Origin: Alphaproteobacteria bacterium
GTDB taxonomy: Bacteria; Pseudomonadota; Alphaproteobacteria; UBA828
Reading direction: 5' to 3'
Assembly (NCBI GenBank): GCA_029937205.1
Contig: JAPYQV010000136.1
Location: forward strand, 1-7,185
Length of the DNA: 7,185 nucleotides
In this document: positions 1 to 6,582 of the stretch, piece after piece
Position numbering within the stretch: the first letter of the stretch is position 1
Layout of the letters: each line of letters begins with the position of its first letter
The notes under the pieces: model-generated
What the model was told of the DNA's origin: nothing
Databases searched by the model: none
What the model saw: the letters and a program-made list of their open reading frames with translations, nothing else
Program-made: the position numbers and the translations under genes

Positions 1-1488
1 GCCGCTCGGGACGCTGACGGGGACAATTTCGGGCATCAGATCGGCGAGGTCGTCTTCGAGTGTCTTGAGAAAGGTGACCAGTTGGTTGATCTCGGTGTCG
101 GTTAAATTCAGGCCGGCGGCGAGGACATAGGAGACCGATTTGCGTTTGCCGATGTTCCAGCTGTGGGTGCCGTCGGCGAATTCGCTGTCGGCGAGGTTGA
201 GCGGATCATTGTGGTGGCGGATGGCGGCGCGCAGCGTGACGGCGACGCCGTCATGGAAGTAGGGCGCGCTCAGGGTCACATTGCGCAACGGCGGAGTACG
301 GAACTTGTAGAGGTCATCTTCGTCCGCGGTGACATGGTAGCGCCCGAGATCGTCCGAACTGATATTCTTGCCGGGGCCGATCTGGCGCACGGCGAGAGAG
401 TGAAATTCGAAGTCGCTGAACAAGGGGCCGGAATGACAGGTGGCGCACTTGCCTTTGCCGAAAAAGACCAGCGCGCCGGCTTTGGCGCTCGCGGAAATCG
501 CTTGCCTATTGCCGCGCAAATAATCGTCCCACGGCGCATTGCGGGTGGCGAACGCGATTTTCTCATAATGGCCGATGGCATTGACCACTTCGATGATGGA
601 GAGCTCGCTGAGCGAAAGCTCGGGGTAGGCGGCGTTTGCCAGGCGGCGATATGCCTTCTGCCATTCCTTGAGCTCAAGTTCGCCGTCTTCATCCACGTCG
701 GTTGCGCTGAGATCGGGCGCAAACAGGCGTTCCACCAAGGCTTCATGGACGCGCTGGATTCGCCTTGGGCCATCGGTGCCCATGGCGGCCTTGGCCAGTT
801 CGTTGGGCAGGTTTGCATGGTCGTCAGGGAGTTCCTGGTCCGAACGGTCGCCTGGACGGCCGAGCATTTCATCGACGCCGGTGACCGGGAACAGCGCTTG
901 CGCGGCGAGCAGGTTTTCCACGCCATCGGGGAAGCGGTCCGCCATGGGGGATTCAAAATAGAGCGTTGTATCGTCTTTATCGACATAGCGCGCTTCGCGG
1001 ATTGCGTCCTCGTCAAGCGCCACCCGGCCGTCCCAGAACATATTCTCCACATCGGGGTGGCCGCGGTTCCAGACGTCCGGCGAATTGCGCGGCGTTTCGT
1101 TGCCGCGCCCGCCGGTCAAACGAAACTCGCCAAGGCGTTGGCCGTCCACGCCGACCGCCAGCGCCTGTGCGTTTGAAGTGCCGCGGATCGGCAGGTGGCA
1201 GGTAGCGCAGGCGACTTCGCGCGCGCCGCTGAGGATCGGGTCGAAATAAAGCGCCTGGCCGAGAATATACTTGTCGTCGACGGTGAAGGGTGGGCTTTGC
1301 AACGGCTCTTGGCCGTGCGACGCAAGCAAGGCTTGCAGCATCTTGTCGTCCACCGATTGCGACAGCGCATCGGCCGGCGCAAGCAACAGCATCACCGGCG
1401 CAAGCAAGAGCATCAAGAGTCCGCTGAGCAGAGCTGCGGTATTTCCCACGGTGTGTGTCCTTAACCCCATCAAGCTACAGGATGCCAT
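1..1488 (-). CDS. Exported diheme cytochrome c peroxidase (CcpA/MauG class), 3' end cut by window edge
   Basis: Reading the minus strand gives 496 open codons up to the window edge. Two c-type haem attachment sites CATCH are visible at residues 94-98 and 348-352, the hallmark of bacterial diheme peroxidases. Other family motifs are FWDGR (151-155, the Trp expected between the haems), QALFPVTG (near residue 200), IGPGKN, FRTPPLRNV and APYFHDG. The family reduces H2O2, or oxidises a partner, in the periplasm. A signal peptide ends at about ADA (39-41). Residues 264-275 form an EF-hand-like calcium loop with D264, D266, D268, G269, L271 and E275. The sequence at the edge looks like the normal C-terminal end, so few residues are probably missing. 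The start is uncertain: ATG 1488 is the longest, ATG 1470 gives an Arg-containing n-region, and GTG 1449 has AAGGA 8 nt upstream. It is the last gene seen in the caspase operon. Confidence 0.92.
   Translation of the reverse strand, partial: MASCSLMGLRTHTVGNTAALLSGLLMLLLAPVMLLLAPADALSQSVDDKMLQALLASHGQEPLQSPPFTVDDKYILGQALYFDPILSGAREVACATCHLPIRGTSNAQALAVGVDGQRLGEFRLTGGRGNETPRNSPDVWNRGHPDVENMFWDGRVALDEDAIREARYVDKDDTTLYFESPMADRFPDGVENLLAAQALFPVTGVDEMLGRPGDRSDQELPDDHANLPNELAKAAMGTDGPRRIQRVHEALVERLFAPDLSATDVDEDGELELKEWQKAYRRLANAAYPELSLSELSIIEVVNAIGHYEKIAFATRNAPWDDYLRGNRQAISASAKAGALVFFGKGKCATCHSGPLFSDFEFHSLAVRQIGPGKNISSDDLGRYHVTADEDDLYKFRTPPLRNVTLSAPYFHDGVAVTLRAAIRHHNDPLNLADSEFADGTHSWNIGKRKSVSYVLAAGLNLTDTEINQLVTFLKTLEDDLADLMPEIVPVSVPSG
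1374..1415 (-). repeat. 21-bp tandem duplication inside the peroxidase signal peptide
   Basis: Bases 1374-1394 and 1395-1415 are directly adjacent 21-bp units that differ at one base (1387 versus 1408). Read on the minus strand they encode two successive heptapeptides, MLLLAPV and MLLLAPA, in the hydrophobic core of the signal peptide. The length is a multiple of three, so the frame is kept. Confidence 0.9.
1458..1462 (-). promoter_or_regulatory. Possible ribosome binding site for GTG start 1449 of the peroxidase
   Basis: The minus strand reads AAGGA, followed by 8 nt and a GTG codon at 1449-1447. This is the best Shine-Dalgarno match among the three candidate starts. However, the peptide it would give (MGNTAALL...) has no basic residue before the hydrophobic core, so ATG 1470 or 1488 remain possible. 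Confidence 0.4.
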
Positions 1489-1512
1489 GGCGCGGCCCGC
1501 CGTTCCAGGTGC

Positions 1513-2172
1513 TTAAGGATTGAGAAAGACGATGCGCCCGATCAGGGAGCCGCCTTCATCCTCGGCCAAGGCATCGATGGCGAAGGTTACGCGGGCCGCG
1601 CCGGCGCTGGCGCGGTAGTGGCCGCCCGGCATGAGGCGGAGCGCGGTCTTTGCCATATCCGCCGTGCCGCGTTGTATCGCCACCGTGAGCGCTGGCGCGT
1701 CGCCATCCAGGCGCTCGATCGTGACGTCGCCCGTAGCGCCAGAAACCCGAAAAGCCGGGGTGAGGCTGAACAGGATGACCTGGGGCGGGGCGGAAGCGTC
1801 CTCGCCAGGCGGCGCGCGGTAGACCATGGCACCGCTCCTGTCAGATAGGGCGGCACTTAATTGCAGACTGCCGCCGTCGCACTCGACCAGCTCGCGGAAA
1901 ATGCGCCCGAGCTTCACCGTGCTTTGCTCGGCGCCTATGGTCACTTTGCCGCCGGCAATGGTCTCGCGCCAGCACGAGCGCAGATAGCCCAGCACCAGCC
2001 GCCCGCCGGCGCCGATCTCGATCTCCCGGCCGACTTCAAGCATATCGAATAACTGCACATCGCCGGTATTGCCTTCGCTGGCCTCGACAATTGCAACGAT
2101 GTCGCTGGCCGAGGCCGGCTGAATGGTGGCGGCGAACAGCGCCAGCAGAGTGATGAAAATGAAGCGTCTCAT
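1513..2172 (-). CDS. Exported FecR-like beta-rich protein of unknown function
   Basis: The protein has 219 residues. I chose ATG 2172 because it begins a clear signal peptide: MRR, then a hydrophobic stretch, then PASA, with cleavage about after residue 22. Longer starts up to 2301 would only add sequence overlapping the upstream caspase gene. The mature N-terminal half (about 27-100) resembles the FecR fold: a value such as LFDMLEVGREIEIGAGGRL followed by a strand, then GGKVTIG. The match is by pattern only. Two cysteines (67 and 98) could form a disulfide in the periplasm. The C-terminal half (about 130-219) is beta-rich and unrecognised. The gene starts 7 nt after the caspase stop, and its stop is 24 nt before ATG 1488 of the peroxidase, so co-transcription and possibly translational coupling are likely. 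It may present or modulate a cell-envelope signal for its neighbours, but that is a guess. Confidence 0.8.
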   Translation of the reverse strand: MRRFIFITLLALFAATIQPASASDIVAIVEASEGNTGDVQLFDMLEVGREIEIGAGGRLVLGYLRSCWRETIAGGKVTIGAEQSTVKLGRIFRELVECDGGSLQLSAALSDRSGAMVYRAPPGEDASAPPQVILFSLTPAFRVSGATGDVTIERLDGDAPALTVAIQRGTADMAKTALRLMPGGHYRASAGAARVTFAIDALAEDEGGSLIGRIVFLNP

Positions 2173-2179
2173 GAGGGTT

Positions 2180-4176
2180 TCATTCGGCCTCATCGGCGCT
2201 GAGCAGCGCAAGCGGAAAATCGACTCCGACGGGCTTGCCGATGGCAGGAGTCTGGCGCCCGGCGGTGAGTTTTTTGACCTGCCGGGAGATATAGGCATCA
2301 AGAGTGGATACGGTCACTTCGAGGTCGCCAAAGAAGTCGGCGCCGCCGGCCAGGCCTTCAACCATGGCTTCCGTGAAAGCGCCGTTTTGCCAATCCGGGT
2401 GTTCAATAGACAGTTGCGCGTGGGTGGAAGAGGCGAAAACGATGACACCGTTCTCCGGGCTCGAGAGATCATTGACCACGCGCACCACATCGGTCGAGGG
2501 CTCGCCCGGCCGCCCCCACACACCACCGGCGCGGCAGGTATCGACGAACAACAGGCTGCGAGCGGAGAGCGAGGTTAGCGCCTGCTTGATTTCCGTATAG
2601 GGCAAGGCGGTTTCCGCCAAGCGATCGGGGTCGCCGTCATGGGGCAGAAAATAATAGCGCCCGGTGGCATCGTCGACGCCGTGGCCGGCCAGAAACAATG
2701 CCGCGAAATCACCCGCCCGGGCTTCCCGCGCCAGCCATGCCAGGCCGTCGCGCAACGCAGCACGGCTCGCTTTGTCATCGGGGAGAAGGCGCACATGCAC
2801 CTTGCCATAGGCGCGCCCATCCTGGCGGCGCAGAATTTCGGCGAAATCAGCGGCATCTTTATGAGCGAAATTGAGGCGCAGTTCTTCGGCGGCGTAGCGG
2901 CTGATGTCGGTGGCAAGCAGATAAAGGTCGGGGCGTTTATCCGCCGCGCCGCCGGCCCAACGCAGGCTGAGGCGTGCCGCTTCGCTGACCGTGCCGCGGG
3001 TGCCCTCCGCCACCACCGTGATTTCACTGTCATGGCGCGGCACCGTGAGCGATAGCTCGAAGGGTGCGCCACCGGCAAGATCGGCCAGGTCGCCTTCCAA
3101 CATGGCGATCGGCCGCCCATCGGCACGCACCTGAATGCGCCGCAGCGTATCGCCCGCCGCCGCACGTACCGAAAGCGCCAGGGTGACGCGCGGCTTTGAA
3201 ATCTCGGGCCCACCCGCCAAGGCGACAGATGCGACGACAGGCGGCAACATTTGATCGACACCGGTGGTCGCCGGTTGCCCGGTTAATTCCAGCGCCCGGC
3301 TGACCAGTTTCGGCCGGTAGAAGGTGTCACGGAAACGGTTCACGCTATAGAAATCAGCGGCCTTGTCGGGGCCGCGATTGACGTGCCAGCCGACCAGAGA
3401 ATCACCGCCCGGAGAAGCCAAATAATGGCCCGAGGGCGTCCAGGCGACCCAGCGTGTACCGTCTTTGTCGGCAAAGAGGGCGAGCAATTCCGCGCCGTCC
3501 GCCATGCGATACCAGCGGATCGAGCCATCGCCGAAGGCGCCGACCGCGAGGCGGCTGTCCGGCGTGATGTTGAGCGCCCAGGTTTCGCCCGGCGCCTGGA
3601 AGCTCCATCGCACCCGGCCATCCGCGCCAAAGCGAATAACGCGCCAGCGCGTGCCGAGCAGGATACCGCTCTCATCCGGCACAATTGCGTAACTTTCGGT
3701 GCGCTCATAGGGCTGGAGAGTGAGCGCCGCGCCGTTCAGCGTCGGCGCGTAGCTGCCTTGCCAATCCGCGACAGAGAGCGCCGGCGATTTCAATAGCGTT
3801 GAGGTGAAACCGTCGCCGCTGGACGGCGGTGGACTAAGGGTCAGGGCGCGTGTGTCCAACGCGAACAAGGCCGTTGTTTCCGCGTTGGCGCCAAAGCTGA
3901 AATAGATCTCGGATCCGTCGGCGGAGAGTTTGAAGTCGCGCCCGAGGTTGCGAAAATCAGCCGCATGTGAGCGCCACTCAAACAATTTGTTGTGGTTTTC
4001 GTCGATGGCGCCGAGCGCCGGTTCGGAACTGGCGAAATAGATGCCGCCTGCGGCGCGGGTTGTGAGGTAGGTGACGCCGTTGGCCGAGGCTGCGCTGACA
4101 TCAAGCACCTGTCCGCGCCCGCCATCGGCCCAGCGCCGCACCGGGTGTTCGCCACCCCGCTCGAATTCGCCGCCGG
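2180..4176 (-). CDS. Open 3' segment: last WD40 blades, Ig-like linker and caspase domain with intact dyad
   Basis: About 664 codons are open from the frameshift to the TGA at 2180. The first part carries propeller-type repeats (FKLSADGSEIYFSF, WALNITPDSRLAVGAFGDG, WVAWTPSGHYLAS). Next is SVNRFRDTFYRP, a linker I associate with WD40-caspase proteins, and then a beta-rich stretch (VTLALSVRAA...IQVRADGRPI) resembling an Ig-like domain. The caspase domain begins near KRPDLYLLATDIS. Its catalytic His lies in FLAGHG (codon 2681-2683) and its Cys in FVDTCRAGG (codon 2534-2536). The spacing and order are right for family C14. The residue after Cys is Arg where many relatives have His. If translated alone it would need an internal start. 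The frame reads open upstream to ATG 4360, but that part is out of frame with the repeats. The stop lies 7 nt before the FecR-like gene. Confidence 0.85.
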
Positions 4177-4179
4177 ATA
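4172..4179 (-). other. Frameshift site (-1) in the WD40-caspase gene
   Basis: On the minus strand SSDGTYLY ends at 4177 and GGEFERGG starts at codon 4174-4172, one frame back. This is equivalent to loss of one base. There is no classical X XXY YYZ slippery heptamer and no long homopolymer, so a mutation or sequence error is more likely than programmed frameshifting. Confidence 0.75.
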
Positions 4180-4797
4180 GAGATATGTGCCGTCGCTCGA
4201 CCACGCGGTGCGCCACATATCGCCGTTGTCCACGCCCGTCATGTCGGGGCAATATTGCCGTGAGAGATCTCGCGCCAGGAGCACGTCCACGCGCGGGCGT
4301 TCGGAATAGCCGACCGCGATATATTCGCCATCGGGTGAGAAGCTGGCCGATGGCGGCCATTCGCCGCCTGGTGTGCGGCGCGCCCGGAGCAGGTTGAAAT
4401 CCGCATCGAAGAGGCGGATGGAAGCGTCGAGCGAAACGGTGACAAGGCGGCCCTCAGCGTCGAATTCGGCCCAACCGGAACTCGGGTCGGTGACTCCCTC
4501 GGGATTGTCCGCATCGAGATAGGGTTGATCGGCGTTCTCGCAGTTCGGGTCGTCGAGATCGTTCTCACTGCCGTTCGGCAGGCCGCCGGGGTGGCGCACC
4601 GGCCGGTCGGCAATAATTGAGAAGTCGCTTACCTTATAGACTCGAAAACCGTGGCTGCTCTTGAGGGTGACGACGAGGTGTTGACCGTCAGGCGAGAAGG
4701 TCAGATGCAGGCCACGGTGCGGCAGGTCGGCGACCCGGCGGATCATATCGCCGCTATCCATATCGAACAGGTAGAGGCTCCAATTGGGGTTGTCCCA
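4177..4797 (-). CDS. Middle segment of the broken gene: WD40 blades
   Basis: This segment is in the same frame as the N-terminal fragment, just after the TAA. It reads WDNPNWSLYLFD and then continues from the internal ATG 4761. Typical blade ends are present: LTFSPDGQHLVV, AEFDAEGRLVTVSLDASIRLFD, SFSPDGEYIAVGYS and TAWSSDGTYLY. Codons stay meaningful up to about 4177. The same frame then stays open to 3841, but as unlike-protein sequence rich in Ser, Pro and Arg, while the proper repeat continues in the -1 frame. A 34-residue acidic, Asn-rich insert interrupts one blade at 4474-4575. Confidence 0.8.
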
Positions 4798-4800
4798 TTA
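4798..4800 (-). other. Premature TAA stop in the WD40-caspase gene
   Basis: The three bases read TAA on the minus strand, between GWTG and WDNPNWSLYLFD in the same frame. A single change from TAT or TAC (Tyr) would create it. Nothing around it suggests programmed readthrough. Confidence 0.85.
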
Positions 4801-5073
4801 GCCGGTCCAGCCAGCGGTGGCGACCGTGCGGCCATCAGGCGAGATGGCGACGCCGTAGAGCGCACCTTCGCGCTCGGCGCCGATCGGGACGCGCAAGGTG
4901 CGGATTAGCGTGCCATTGTCGAGCGACCACAACCGTATGGTCTTGTCGTAGGAAGCCGATGCCAGGATATTGCGACCGGCATGCACGGTAATGCGGCCGA
5001 TCTTGGCGGTGTGCATACCGGTTTCGATACGCAGCACCGGCGTTTCGGAAATTCCGGCCGATGCATCAGCCAC
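4798..5073 (-). CDS. N-terminal fragment of the broken gene: first WD40 repeat
   Basis: A GTG at 5073 opens 91 residues that end at TAA 4798-4800. The fragment contains PVLRIETGMHTAKIGRI, a blade ending ASYDKTIRLW, and the beginning of the next (VAISPDGRTVATAGWTG). GTG 5073 is probably not the true start. The same frame upstream encodes a hydrophobic export-like stretch (IVGIFIRVGVVGIGLYG) with no start codon of its own. ATG 5149 would reach this stretch if one G of the GGG at 5140-5142 were absent. No good ribosome binding site precedes either start. Confidence 0.7.
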   Translation of the reverse strand: MADASAGISETPVLRIETGMHTAKIGRITVHAGRNILASASYDKTIRLWSLDNGTLIRTLRVPIGAEREGALYGVAISPDGRTVATAGWTG

Positions 5074-5149
5074 GGCGCCGTTCAGGGCGCCATAGAGGCC
5101 GATCCCGACGACCCCTACACGGATGAAGATCCCGACGATCCCTGAGCAT

Positions 5150-5283
5150 TTCGGTAATGCTCTTGAGGGGGCGTGTGTGCACCTCTAGTCATTTTCGCTG
5201 ATCGTTCACGGGACTGCGAGAGCGCCGCTTTTGTATTTCGCTTGAGGCGGCGGCACGGTAGTCTTGCGCCGCGGGGGCAAGGA
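5150..5283. promoter_or_regulatory. Divergent intergenic region between the caspase operon and the response regulator
   Basis: These 134 nt must hold promoters for both divergent transcripts. I see no convincing -35/-10 pair in either direction: a TTCACG at 5205-5210 and a TTGTAT at 5231-5236 are 20 nt apart, which is too far. There is no strong operator palindrome; a short GTGCAC dyad lies near 5177. The role is assigned from gene orientation only. Confidence 0.45.
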
Positions 5284-5667
5284 ATGAGCGAAAAAACATT
5301 ATTGGTGGTCGACGATGAAGAAGGCTTTGGCACATTCGTTGCCGAAGTCGCGGATGGCCTCGGCTATGACACGCGCGTAACCGTGAGTGGGCGCGAGTTC
5401 ACCAAGGCCTACGGGACGGAAATTCCTTCGGTGGTGGTGATGGATGTGATCATGCCGGGCATGGACGGTGTTGAACTTGCCGGCTGGCTGGCCGAGAAAA
5501 AATTCGACGGACATGTTGTCGTGGTCACCGGCTTCGCGCCGCTTTACGCGGATTTGGTCGCCTCGCTGGGCAGCGCCGGCGGTATAAAGTCCGTGACCAA
5601 ATTGTTCAAGCCGGTGCGCATCAAGGCCCTGCGCGAAGCCCTCACGTTTGATGAAGCACCGGTCTAA
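5284..5667 (+). CDS. Single-domain response regulator (CheY/DivK-like receiver)
   Basis: This is a 127-residue protein made only of a receiver domain. The acidic pocket is D10-D11 (VVDDEE), the phosphoacceptor is D54 (VVVMDVIMPGMDG), the switch Thr is T82 (VVVVTGF), and the conserved Lys is K109 (LFKPV). All catalytic positions are present, so it should be phosphorylated by a histidine kinase or phosphotransferase encoded elsewhere. It has no DNA-binding or enzymatic output domain and probably acts by protein-protein contact. I chose ATG 5284 because the receiver begins there. A GGGGG at 5273-5277 and an AAGGA abutting the ATG are the only ribosome-binding candidates. A longer frame back to 5173 adds non-conserved residues. 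It is divergent from the caspase operon and converges on the TIM-barrel gene with 7 nt between stops. Confidence 0.93.
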   Translation: MSEKTLLVVDDEEGFGTFVAEVADGLGYDTRVTVSGREFTKAYGTEIPSVVVMDVIMPGMDGVELAGWLAEKKFDGHVVVVTGFAPLYADLVASLGSAGGIKSVTKLFKPVRIKALREALTFDEAPV

Positions 5668-5674
5668 ATTCGGT

Positions 5675-6505
5675 CTAGAACGTCAGCGCCTTGAATTTTC
5701 GGGTTTGTTCGGTGAGGGCAATTTCGGTCGGCAGGCGCTCCATGCTGCTGGCGCCGTAAAAACCATTTACACGCTTACAGTTCTGTAAAACAAACGCGGC
5801 GTCTTCGGGTGCGGCGATCGGGCCGCCGTGGCAGAGGATGATGACGTCATCCCGCTCCGCGAGCGCCGCCTCGGCCCAGTCATCGATCAACGCCACGCAA
5901 TCTTCGAGGGATTTGGCGGTTTGCGCGCCGATGGCGCCGCTGGTGGTCAGGCCCATATGGCAGACGATCAAGTCCGCTCCGGCGGCCGCCATGGCGCGCG
6001 CGTTCTCGGCGCTGAACACATAGGGCGTGGTTAGCATGTCGAGCCGATTGGCGGTGCGGATCATCTCTACTTCTAAATCGTATCCCATGCCGGTCTCTTC
6101 TAGATTGGCGCGGAACACGCCGTCAATCAGGCCGACGGTGGGAAAATTCTGCACTCCGGCAAAGCCCATCGCTTTCAATTCGGCGAGGAAATTCTCCATA
6201 ATCAAAAAGGGATCGGTACCGTTCACGCCGGCGATGACCGGTGTGTGGGTGACCACAGGCAACACTTCGGCGGCCATTTCCTTGACGATCTCATTGGCAT
6301 TGCCATAGGCGAGAAGTCCGGCCAGCGAGCCGCGCCCGGCCATACGGTAGCGCCCGGAATTATAGATGGCGATGATGTCGATGCCGCCGGCCTCTTCGCA
6401 TTTGGCCGACAGCCCGGTACCGGCGCCGCCGCCGACAATAGGCTCGCGCGCCGAGACCATGGCGTAGAATTTCTCCAACAGCGCTTTGCGTTCGAATTTG
6501 GGCAT
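5675..6505 (-). CDS. PEP-hydrolase-family TIM-barrel protein (Tm-1 C-terminal-like)
   Basis: This 276-residue cytoplasmic protein matches the family annotated as phosphoenolpyruvate hydrolase-like or TIM-barrel signal-transduction protein (PF09370). Visible family blocks are [17 protein letters not shown] (25-41), [20 protein letters not shown] (46-64), [11 protein letters not shown] (90-100), [12 protein letters not shown] (121-132), [15 protein letters not shown] (135-149), [13 protein letters not shown] (182-194), ILCHGGPIA (223-231) and [13 protein letters not shown] (249-261). The length is normal for a stand-alone version. ATG 6505 was chosen because AGAAGGA lies 6 nt upstream and the family's N-terminus begins there. 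An upstream extension to 6616 would overlap the neighbouring gene's end. It follows the UPF0261 gene with a 58-nt gap and is probably co-transcribed. The exact reaction is not established from sequence. Confidence 0.93.
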   Translation of the reverse strand: MPKFERKALLEKFYAMVSAREPIVGGGAGTGLSAKCEEAGGIDIIAIYNSGRYRMAGRGSLAGLLAYGNANEIVKEMAAEVLPVVTHTPVIAGVNGTDPFLIMENFLAELKAMGFAGVQNFPTVGLIDGVFRANLEETGMGYDLEVEMIRTANRLDMLTTPYVFSAENARAMAAAGADLIVCHMGLTTSGAIGAQTAKSLEDCVALIDDWAEAALAERDDVIILCHGGPIAAPEDAAFVLQNCKRVNGFYGASSMERLPTEIALTEQTRKFKALTF

Positions 6506-6511
6506 TTTGTT

Positions 6512-6518
6512 TCCTTCT
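6512..6518 (-). promoter_or_regulatory. Ribosome binding site for the TIM-barrel gene
   Basis: The minus strand reads AGAAGGA with a 6-nt A-rich spacer before ATG 6505. This is a strong Shine-Dalgarno site and fixes the start over the longer reading frame. Confidence 0.85.
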
Positions 6519-6542
6519 TTTTCTAGATCGTGCTTTTTCCAG

Positions 6543-6582
6543 GCCGCGATTTCGCGCTTTTTACTATGCCGCGATTTCGCGC
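6543..6582 (-). repeat. Two copies of a 15-bp dyad-containing direct repeat at the UPF0261/TIM-barrel junction
   Basis: The 15-mer GCGCGAAATCGCGGC (minus strand) occurs exactly at 6568-6582 and 6543-6557, with a 25-bp period. Each contains the inverted repeat CGCGA-AA-TCGCG. The first copy encodes the last residues of the UPF0261 protein and the second lies in the gap. It may be a small duplication, an operator pair or RNA hairpins. Confidence 0.7.

Larger units (their letters stand above)
2180..5149 (-). pseudogene. WD40-repeat / caspase (peptidase C14) gene, disrupted by a stop and frameshifts
   Basis: Three open segments on the minus strand join into one protein of about 960-990 residues. 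The order is: hydrophobic export signal, WD40-type repeats, a linker with an Ig-like beta region, and a C-terminal caspase domain. The lesions are an in-frame TAA at 4798-4800, a one-base shift near 4175-4177, and a likely one-base excess in the GGG at 5140-5142 separating ATG 5149 from the signal segment. Homology-like motifs continue directly across each break. Before the TAA comes VATAGWTG and after it WDNPNWSLYLFD. Before the shift comes SSDGTYLY and after it GGEFERGGEHPVRRWADGG. Bacterial WD40-caspase proteins are known as sensors or regulated proteases, but this one's substrate is unknown. The catalytic His and Cys remain, so decay is recent or the lesions are sequence errors. Confidence 0.75.

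Noticed and set aside
202..213. His at residue 426, where CcpA has its distal Met haem ligand
   Set aside because: An RHH-type sequence is, as far as I recall, frequent in this subgroup of diheme peroxidases, so it is not clearly unusual without an alignment.
163..1176. Long plus-strand open frame of 337 codons
   Set aside because: It lies antisense to the peroxidase, whose minus-strand frame has two CATCH sites and many family motifs. High GC content makes such shadow frames common.
276..1382. Minus-strand frames at 276-1052 and 1116-1382
   Set aside because: They are offset from the frame that contains the haem motifs and are rich in Ser, Pro and Arg without any domain. They are shadows of the peroxidase gene.
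2173..2301. N-terminal extension of the FecR-like gene to ATG 2301
   Set aside because: It overlaps the caspase reading frame, carries no recognisable sequence, and would place the clear signal peptide 43 residues inside the protein.
5101..5145. Plus-strand Asp/Pro-rich repeat-like stretch (DPDDP twice) ending in TGA
   Set aside because: There is no start and a stop lies just upstream in that frame. It is the complement of the hydrophobic signal segment of the caspase gene.
5205..5236. TTCACG and TTGTAT as a sigma-70-like promoter for the response regulator
   Set aside because: The spacing is 20 nt instead of about 17, and neither box is a good match.
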